Shown piece after piece: positions 33,621 to 39,431 of a stretch of DNA of 39,431 nucleotides; the first letter of the stretch is position 1, and each line of letters starts with the position of its first letter. Made by a program: the position numbers and the translations under genes. The stretch lies in the NCBI GenBank assembly GCA_022574555.1, contig JACZRV010000023.1:1-39431 (forward strand), given 5' to 3'. This DNA is from SAR324 cluster bacterium (GTDB taxonomy: Bacteria; SAR324; JACQKK01). The notes under the pieces were generated by a model. It worked only from the letters and a program-made list of their open reading frames with translations, had not been told where the DNA came from and searched no databases.

Positions 33621-34553
33621 GTGAAACGAGCGTTGGTTACGGGCGGCGCGGGATTTATCGGAAGCCATCTCTCCGCGGCGCTTTTGCAACAAAACATTGA
33701 GGTAGTGGTCCTGGACAACCTTTCAGTAGGAAGGAAGGAAAACCTGCCCGAAGGGGTGGAGTTCATTCAAGGGAACATATTAAATTCCACGGTGGTGAAC
33801 CAGGCCTTTCAAGGGGTCGATGTGGTTTTTCACCTAGCGGCAAAGGTAAGTATCAGGGGCAGTGTGGAAAATTTCTTTGACGATGCCGAGCAAAACGTGA
33901 TGGGGACATTGTCGGTATTGCGCGGCTTGAAAAGCAGCAATGCCGGTCAATTCATATTTGCCTCGTCAATGGCTGTGTATGATGACCGCAGCGATCCCGT
34001 GCCGATCGGCGAGGATTATTCGAAGACACCCCGATCGCCCTACGGAATATCTAAATTGTGCTGCGAAAATTATATAATCAGCATCTGCGGAATGTTGGGC
34101 ATCAAAGCAAATGTATTGAGATATTTTAATACGTACGGGACCCGCCAGACTTATTCTCCCTATGTCGGCGTGATTACCATCTTTGCCCGGCGCCTGCTGA
34201 ATGGCAATCGGCCAACGATATTTGGTGACGGAAATCAAAACCGCGATTTCGTTTCTGTAAAGGATATCGTTCAGGCCAATCTGCTTGTCATGAATTCCAA
34301 TGAATGTGCCAACATATATAACGTCGGCACCAGTAAGGCGACGTCGGTAAACGAAATTTCGAAAATCCTGTGCCGAATCATCGACCCCTCGATTCGCCCT
34401 GAGTATGGTGAAAGTCGCTCGGAGGAATTGCGCAATTCGATAGCCGATATTACGGCGATACGAAGGGACTTGGCTTATGAGCCGAAAAGTGACATTAATT
34501 GCGATCTCGAAGATGTCGTTGACTATATTAGAAGCACGTTACCTACAACCTAG
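33621..34553 (+). CDS. NAD-dependent epimerase/dehydratase (extended SDR)
   Basis: The 310-residue protein begins MKRALVTGGAGFIGSHLSAA, the NAD-binding GxxGxxG. It has VFHLAAKVSIRGSVENFFDD, catalytic Tyr141 and Lys145 in SPYGISKLCCENY, LRYFNTYGTRQTYSPYVGVI and NQNRDFVSVKDIV. That is the UDP-glucose 4-epimerase-like layout, probably acting on a nucleotide sugar made by the preceding gene. The start is GTG, with GAGGAA a few bases upstream. It lies in the glycan module, 100 bases before the GT39 gene. Confidence 0.92.
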   Translation: MKRALVTGGAGFIGSHLSAALLQQNIEVVVLDNLSVGRKENLPEGVEFIQGNILNSTVVNQAFQGVDVVFHLAAKVSIRGSVENFFDDAEQNVMGTLSVLRGLKSSNAGQFIFASSMAVYDDRSDPVPIGEDYSKTPRSPYGISKLCCENYIISICGMLGIKANVLRYFNTYGTRQTYSPYVGVITIFARRLLNGNRPTIFGDGNQNRDFVSVKDIVQANLLVMNSNECANIYNVGTSKATSVNEISKILCRIIDPSIRPEYGESRSEELRNSIADITAIRRDLAYEPKSDINCDLEDVVDYIRSTLPTT

Positions 34554-34653
34554 ATAGTGGTGTTAAGAGGAGTATGTATCTATCTTTGGCCACTAATATT
34601 ACTATCATACGCTATTTAGCCAGCAATAATTGCGAAGCGATGGAAGGATAACA

Positions 34654-36243
34654 GTGAGTTTTGATATTATAAAACCCTATAGGGAACTTGGGATTCTACT
34701 CCTCGCGGTATTCGCTCTCCATTCCGTATTTATCGTTATTCCTCCCCTCAATGGAGATGAGGCTCTTTTTTGGGAATGGTCACGGCACCTCGCATTAGGA
34801 TACTATTCCCATCCGCCCATGACGGCGTGGGCCATTGCCGCAGTGGACTCCGTATTTGGGACGTCCAAATATACAATTCGACTGACCGCTTTAATATTGC
34901 ATATCTTGACATTGATGATCGTATTTCGAATGGCAAAAGACTTGAAGAGAGATGGCCGGTTTGCGTTGGTATGTTGTGTTATCTATGCTCTGATGCCAAT
35001 ATCCGTCATATTGGGTTCGCTGATTACTACCGATTGCAGTTTGATTTTCTTTTGGGCTTCTGCAGCCTATTGTACTAAAAAAGCCGTGATAGACGACAGA
35101 AAATGGTACTGGGGGGGTGCCGGCATTGCGGCGGGCGGTATGTTACTCACCAAGTTTCTATCGTTTCCGTTTTTTCCATCGGTTTTCTTATTTTTGATAT
35201 TCAGCTCAAAGTACCGGAAACAGTTACTCACTATCTATCCTTACTTGTCATTTTTATTGGCTATAATTATTACCGGTCCTTTTCTATACTGGAACTCAGA
35301 AAACAACTGGTTAACCTTCCAGTTCAATTTCGTTGCAAGGCATGGCAATATCGGATTCGAATGGCAGAAGCCGTTTATTTATTTGGGGGGCCAATTGTTG
35401 AGCGCCTCGCCCGTATTTTTTTCTGCAATCCTTGTCGCGGGGGTATTATTTGTCGGTTCGGGGCTGACCGGTAAAATCGCATCGAACCGAGGGGGATCGT
35501 CCCGCGACGGAGTGATATTTTACTCGTGGCTGGTTATGGTGCCCATTGTGTTCTTTTTTCTCCAGTCGTTCGTCGTAAGGATTGGTGCCCATTGGCCAGG
35601 CGCAATATATTCTGTCGCAGCAGTTGTTTTGGGTGCGTGGCTATATCAATGTGGCGGAATGACTATTCATGCAACTATTCGGAAGGTGCGACTGTATTGG
35701 ATCGGGATTGGCGGGACGTTATTGGTGTCGATACCTTTGGCCGCAGTTGCTATCCAGCCGAAGTTATTACCGGATCGATACATATATACGAGTCCGATTG
35801 ATAGGAAACAACCGATTGGCGCACAGTATTTTGGCTGGGTAGAGGTGGGACAGCGTATAGCCGAATTACGGGATAAATGGGAATCGCGCCCCGAGGGATT
35901 TTTCTTGTCTACCAACAACTACGCCGTCGCATCATTGCTGGATTTTTACACACCGGGCTTCGCCGATTTCGTTTTCGTTGGCCATACCCTGGATAAATTA
36001 CATGGTAAGGAATTTTTGATGTGGGAGAACGGCAGAAAAAAACTGGGCGCGAACACGATCTATGTGGTTGATAGACCACTGAAACGGAGGACAAGACAGA
36101 TGCTATCGCGGTATTTCGAGGAAATACGGGAGCTGCCGAATCTCGAAATCAAAGATGAAGCGGGAAGAATATTGCGGATATTCTATTTCACCCTCGGGCT
36201 CAAATATAAGGGGGGAGAACCGCCCAATCTATCGTTGTGGTGA
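34654..36243 (+). CDS. GT39-type membrane glycosyltransferase (ArnT/PMT-like)
   Basis: The 529-residue integral membrane protein has about ten hydrophobic segments, with an early loop motif PPLNGDEALFWEWSRHLALG (Asp35, Glu36) and GYYSHPPMTAWAIA. This is the acidic periplasmic loop of GT39/ArnT enzymes, which use polyprenyl-phosphate sugars. A soluble C-terminal part follows from about residue 390. I take the GTG at 34654 because AAGGA sits just upstream; the frame opens at 34630. The acceptor could be lipid A, another lipid or a protein. It is the last gene of the module; the next gene is minus-strand. Confidence 0.9.
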   Translation: MSFDIIKPYRELGILLLAVFALHSVFIVIPPLNGDEALFWEWSRHLALGYYSHPPMTAWAIAAVDSVFGTSKYTIRLTALILHILTLMIVFRMAKDLKRDGRFALVCCVIYALMPISVILGSLITTDCSLIFFWASAAYCTKKAVIDDRKWYWGGAGIAAGGMLLTKFLSFPFFPSVFLFLIFSSKYRKQLLTIYPYLSFLLAIIITGPFLYWNSENNWLTFQFNFVARHGNIGFEWQKPFIYLGGQLLSASPVFFSAILVAGVLFVGSGLTGKIASNRGGSSRDGVIFYSWLVMVPIVFFFLQSFVVRIGAHWPGAIYSVAAVVLGAWLYQCGGMTIHATIRKVRLYWIGIGGTLLVSIPLAAVAIQPKLLPDRYIYTSPIDRKQPIGAQYFGWVEVGQRIAELRDKWESRPEGFFLSTNNYAVASLLDFYTPGFADFVFVGHTLDKLHGKEFLMWENGRKKLGANTIYVVDRPLKRRTRQMLSRYFEEIRELPNLEIKDEAGRILRIFYFTLGLKYKGGEPPNLSLW

Positions 36244-36442
36244 GAGGCATAGTTTGGGGATTTAATCTCAAAAAATCCGCAGAAGGCCAATTGGTCTCGA
36301 TCATTACATGAGCGGCATTCGTCGCAATCGTTTTCGAGGGCGGCTCCTTCAAAAGCGAGCACAGGCAATATGTGCGAATGGTGCGAGGCTGCGATCCGCA
36401 AGGCGGATCCAATCTGTTGTTTCGCTTTATTTCTCTCCCGAC

Positions 36443-36814
36443 CTATCGGTCCACGATTGGGTGTTCTTCCGCGATCCAAACTGGTGAGCGGCTGGAATCG
36501 ATGAACTTTTTCTCGTCCTCGAGGAGTTCGCGTCCGGCTTTGCGGCCCGCGCGAGAGGAAAAGGCGGCCTCCAGATCGGCCTTGCTGTCCCACCACAATT
36601 CCGCGACACCGTCGAACTCCTCCGGGGAATTACGGGATCGGACGAGGGTCGCGTTGAGCTCGTCGTCCAGCGTATGCACCTGGACGTACCGCCGCAAGCC
36701 CAGGGCCTCCGCCCGCTCGCGAACCATGGGCCCGTGGGTTTCGAGCCAATACTTTTGGAACGCCTCCCGGCTCAAATGTGATTGGCGTTTCAGGCAATAA
36801 GTCAGCTTGATCAT
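36443..36814 (-). CDS. EthD-domain protein (dimeric alpha-beta barrel)
   Basis: The 123-residue protein reads MIKLTYCLKRQSHLSREAFQ with KYWLETHGPMVRERAEALGL and RYVQVHTLD, then FDGVAELWWDSKADLEAAFS. This is the EthD family, small dimeric barrels of broad use, first seen in ether-degrading actinomycetes. The reaction here is unknown. A conserved His in the THGP motif is present. Upstream bases GGGAAATGCC suit a ribosome site. It stands alone after the GT39 gene, on the opposite strand, and its composition is typical of the chromosome again. Confidence 0.85.
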   Translation of the reverse strand: MIKLTYCLKRQSHLSREAFQKYWLETHGPMVRERAEALGLRRYVQVHTLDDELNATLVRSRNSPEEFDGVAELWWDSKADLEAAFSSRAGRKAGRELLEDEKKFIDSSRSPVWIAEEHPIVDR

Positions 36815-37128
36815 GGCATTTCCCGATTATCGGCTTGATTGAAGTGGGCTGGTTTCGGCCAGCCAGTGAACAAACTGGGGCAGGTGTAAATTAGATCGAA
36901 TCCGGCGGGCAATCAATGGGGAAAGGGCTCATGCGATCCCGGTTTTCGGGGCTATTCGCTCGAAAGCGGCCTTAGTACCGGAATGCACCCTACGAATCTG
37001 CGATAATCGTACTTTGGACTGATGCCGGGGAGGTCCCTGGCCTGGGCCTCCGCGCTCGTAAGGCGCGATTCTGGGGAATTCCCGGTGACGGTGGACACTA
37101 GGCTAATTGCTATTTGTAACCGGCTTGC
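36815..37128. other. Gene-free stretch with a small hairpin
   Basis: No gene is visible. GGCTGG/CCAGCC closes the loop TTTCGG at 36847-36864, just upstream of the EthD gene on its promoter side. It may be a structured leader or chance. The remainder shows no clear repeat or RNA gene. Confidence 0.45.
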
Positions 37129-37866
37129 TCAGAAGGGGCCGAATACAACGTAGACACGTCCCAAATCCGTCGAGTAGCCGGGAGCACCGACAATCAGGTC
37201 CGGCCAGCCATCACCGTTCACATCGCCGGCACCGGCGACTGAATTGCCCAGGCCATCTCCTGAAACCTCGCCGTCCAGAAAGAAGCCCAGGGATCCATCC
37301 CCATTTGTGATAGCGGCGAGGTCCAATTGCGCACCCGGCGGAGCATCTTCATTACCGAAGATGACGTAGGCGCGCCCGTTGTTCGCGGCCGTTGCGCCGC
37401 GTGCTCCCACAATGAAGTCCGCAAGACCATCCCCGTTGATGTCACCCACGAACTCAGCGGCATAGCCAAACGCGTCCAAAGCTTCCGCGGCCTCGATGAT
37501 ATACCCCAGGGTGCCGTCGCCCTCCCCGGCAACACCATTGGTCAGGGTGTCCACGGTCAGGCTGCCACCGTGATTCAGCCCATCGCCTCCGTATATAATG
37601 TAAATCGCGCCATCATCGTTGTTGCTGAGGGAGTCCCCCGTAATTAGCAAGTCGTCGAACCCATCGCCGTTCACATCGCCCGCTCCACTGACACTCACGC
37701 CGAAAAGATCGCCATCATTGTCGCCATGCCAGGTGTGCAGGGGTTCCTCGCACTGAGCGAGCACGGGTGTGGCTAAAAGCGTGAGACCCCCGATAGCGAC
37801 CGCGACGCCCACACTCAGGGCTCGATGAAGCCCATAATGATTCAGGTTGCGTTGTTTGCGTGTCAT
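37129..37866 (-). CDS. Secreted FG-GAP (integrin-like) repeat protein
   Basis: The 245-residue protein has a signal peptide (basic N-terminus, hydrophobic VGVAVAIGGLTLLATPVLA) with cleavage after LA, then at least three FG-GAP units. Each has a calcium-binding DxNGDGxxD loop: AGDVNGDGFDDLLITG, VGDINGDGLADFIVGA and AGDVNGDGWPDLIVGAPGYS. Such units form beta-propeller blades, here probably half a propeller, and are found in surface or secreted binding proteins. AGAGGAGAG precedes the ATG. It diverges from the sigma factor gene, and 133 bases separate their starts. Confidence 0.9.
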   Translation of the reverse strand: MTRKQRNLNHYGLHRALSVGVAVAIGGLTLLATPVLAQCEEPLHTWHGDNDGDLFGVSVSGAGDVNGDGFDDLLITGDSLSNNDDGAIYIIYGGDGLNHGGSLTVDTLTNGVAGEGDGTLGYIIEAAEALDAFGYAAEFVGDINGDGLADFIVGARGATAANNGRAYVIFGNEDAPPGAQLDLAAITNGDGSLGFFLDGEVSGDGLGNSVAGAGDVNGDGWPDLIVGAPGYSTDLGRVYVVFGPF

Positions 37867-37999
37867 GAATTGCTCTCCTCTAGCACAGAATAGGCTTTGA
37901 CCGGATCGAATCAGCCATTACAATCAAACCGGCAGTTTTCTACCTATACAAGCGCTCGATCACTGGTCAGGGGTCCACGATTTCCCGTTTTTCTTGAAA

Positions 38000-38548
38000 A
38001 TGCCCCATGATTCGGCCAAATCCGACGCTCTGAACACTTCCGACCTGCTCGAGGAGGTCTACGGTCAGTTGCGTTCACTAGCCCGCAGTCTGATGAACAG
38101 CGAGCGGCCGGGCCAGACGATGCAGGCGACGGCCTTGGTGCACGAGGCGTACTTGCGGCTCTCTCGCGCAAACCCCTCGCGCTGGCGGGACCGGAAGCAT
38201 TTCTATCTTGTCGCGGCCCAGGCCATGCGGCGTATTCTCGTCGATCGAGCGCGGCAAAAGGCGCGGCGCCCCGACGTGCGGAAAGGCAACGTGGATGGCG
38301 TTGTCCCTGCGACGGTGCTTCTGACAAAAGATGAAGAAAATGTGAATATCGTGGACCTCGATGGCGCTCTTCGACGCTTATCTAATGAGGACCCACGCGC
38401 TGCTCAGTTGGTGGCGCTTCGGTTCTTTGCCGGCATGACGATGGAGGACGCAGCCCAGACGCTGGGTATCTCCCGGTCCACGGCAAAGCGCGACTGGTCC
38501 TACGCCAAGGCGTGGTTGCAAGCAGCGCTACACGATGGCGATACCTAA
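38000..38548 (+). CDS. ECF-type RNA polymerase sigma factor
   Basis: The 182-residue protein has sigma region 2 (LLEEVYGQLRSLARSLM, TMQATALVHEAYLRL, RKHFYLVAAQAMRRILVDRA) and a sigma region 4 helix-turn-helix (LVALRFFAGMTMEDAAQTLG, ISRSTAKRDWSYAKAWL). It belongs to the ECF-like group common in Acidobacteria and Planctomycetes, often next to a Ser/Thr kinase and not an anti-sigma factor. The ATG at 38000 is used; a TTG at 37994 is in frame. No good ribosome site is visible. The kinase gene begins 25 bases downstream. Confidence 0.92.
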   Translation: MPHDSAKSDALNTSDLLEEVYGQLRSLARSLMNSERPGQTMQATALVHEAYLRLSRANPSRWRDRKHFYLVAAQAMRRILVDRARQKARRPDVRKGNVDGVVPATVLLTKDEENVNIVDLDGALRRLSNEDPRAAQLVALRFFAGMTMEDAAQTLGISRSTAKRDWSYAKAWLQAALHDGDT

Positions 38549-38573
38549 TGCAGGTTCACGAGACATAAGTAAC

Positions 38574-39431
38574 ATGAGCGACAAGTCGGCCAAGGATGTG
38601 TTTACAGAGGCGATGGAATTGAGGGGGGCTCAGCGAGATGCCTTCATCGAGCAGTCCTGCAGCGGCGACGCGAAGCTACGCGCGACCGTCAAGCAACTGC
38701 TCGCCTATCACGATGCCGACAGCGGCTTTCTTGAGGAATCGCCGCTGAAAGTTGATCTCAATGAAGTTGCCCGCTGGGCCCATCCGGATGAGTTGCTGAT
38801 CGGCGAACGGATCAACGGCTGGACGATTGATCGCGTCATAGCGACCGGTGGCATGGGTACGATCTACCAAGCAAGCGGCAAGAACAACGGCGATCCAGTC
38901 GCCATCAAGCTCATGCGCTCGGGGATCGCCTCCGAAAACGCTATGCGACGATTTCGTTTCGAAGCGGATGTGCTAGCGCACTTGAATCACGACGGAATCG
39001 CCCGGGTGCTGGAGATTGGAACCCACGATGATGGCTTGGGCGGCGTGCCGTTCTTCGTGATGGAGTACGTGGCCGAAGCGCAACCGATTACGGAATATTC
39101 AGTAGCGCATGACCTCAATCTGCATCAGCGTGTGGCGCTGTTGGCGCAGGTCTGCGATGCGATCCACCATGGACATCAAAAGGGCGTGATTCATCGCGAT
39201 CTGAAGCCGGCGAACATTCTTGTTGACAGCTCGAATCGTCCTAAGGTCATCGACTTTGGCGTGGCCCGAGCGACGGATTCGGATCTGGCGGTCACGTCGA
39301 TCGCCACGAGTGCCGGTGACCTCCTGGGTACTTTGCAATACATGAGTCCGGAACAGTGTGGCACCGATCCCGGCGCGGTGGATGTGCGGAGCGATATCTA
39401 TGCGCTGGGTGTGGTGTTGTATGAGTTGATC
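38574..39431 (+). CDS. Serine/threonine protein kinase, N-terminal part (runs off the right edge)
   Basis: 286 codons are open to the window edge. An N-terminal FTEAMELRGAQRDAFIEQ with LRATVKQLLAYHDADSGFLE is the usual lead of ECF-linked kinases. The kinase domain starts near residue 78: the glycine loop reads ATGGMGTIY, with the first Gly replaced by Ala. Lys112 is in VAIKLM, catalytic HRD at 207-209 (GVIHRDLKPANILV), DFG at 227-229 (VIDFGVARA), then TLQYMSPEQC. The catalytic residues are present, so it is probably active. Further domains such as TPR lie outside. It should phosphorylate the sigma factor or associated proteins, by context. Confidence 0.93.
   Translation, partial: MSDKSAKDVFTEAMELRGAQRDAFIEQSCSGDAKLRATVKQLLAYHDADSGFLEESPLKVDLNEVARWAHPDELLIGERINGWTIDRVIATGGMGTIYQASGKNNGDPVAIKLMRSGIASENAMRRFRFEADVLAHLNHDGIARVLEIGTHDDGLGGVPFFVMEYVAEAQPITEYSVAHDLNLHQRVALLAQVCDAIHHGHQKGVIHRDLKPANILVDSSNRPKVIDFGVARATDSDLAVTSIATSAGDLLGTLQYMSPEQCGTDPGAVDVRSDIYALGVVLYELI

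Overview
The window reads as a chromosomal segment of a Gram-negative, motile, oxygen-using bacterium of moderately high G+C. The envelope genes (lptE, a WaaF-type heptosyltransferase, PBP1A, MltD), a FliN protein and the oxygen-dependent hemF support this. The order rplY-pth-rpsF-rpsR-rplI-dnaB resembles the arrangement in Deltaproteobacteria (Desulfobacterota) and relatives, where ychF often lies after pth and is missing here. A luciferase-like oxidoreductase of the kind often tied to F420, a type-II branched-chain aminotransferase, and an ECF sigma/Ser-Thr kinase pair keep the phylum open. I would not name a genus.

Layout. Positions 1-964 look like the end of an integrative element: the N-terminal half of a tyrosine integrase on the minus strand, then a tRNA 3' end without a 5' half (924-964). 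Next come a tandem truncated haemoglobin (1058-1813), a cyclophilin, a small membrane protein and a luciferase-like oxidoreductase. From 4394 to 7972 the composition becomes AT-rich. This part holds a membrane alkaline-phosphatase-superfamily protein and then debris: a short-chain dehydrogenase C-terminus and an IS256-type transposase N-terminus.

8148-13425 is a translation/replication block on the plus strand (L25, Pth, S6, S18, L9, DnaB) ending in an orphan FliN with acidic repeats. 13454-22110 is mostly minus-strand housekeeping and envelope genes: alpha/beta hydrolase, HAD phosphatase, TlyA, IlvE, MltD, AmrS and an HtrA-like lipoprotein, with lptE divergent. Between htrA and hemF lie two hairpins with different stems and the same G-rich loop. 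22691-31302 holds hemF, a hypothetical membrane protein linked to PBP1A, cobalamin adenosyltransferase, a heptosyltransferase, cysS and a sulfotransferase-like gene.

31872-36243 is a four-gene glycan module on the plus strand: GT2, sugar nucleotidyltransferase, NAD-dependent epimerase and GT39 membrane transferase. Its composition is lower in G+C than its flanks. The gene order suggests that an activated sugar is made, loaded onto a polyprenyl carrier and transferred outside the membrane. The right end carries an EthD-like protein, a secreted FG-GAP repeat protein, and an ECF sigma factor followed 25 bases later by a Ser/Thr kinase that runs off the window.

The observations most worth a second look are the tandem haemoglobin with a perfectly duplicated 85-base block, the paired hairpins at 22284-22336 and 22440-22494, the FliN with four 28-residue acidic repeats, and the long acidic tails on L9 and a nearby hydrolase.
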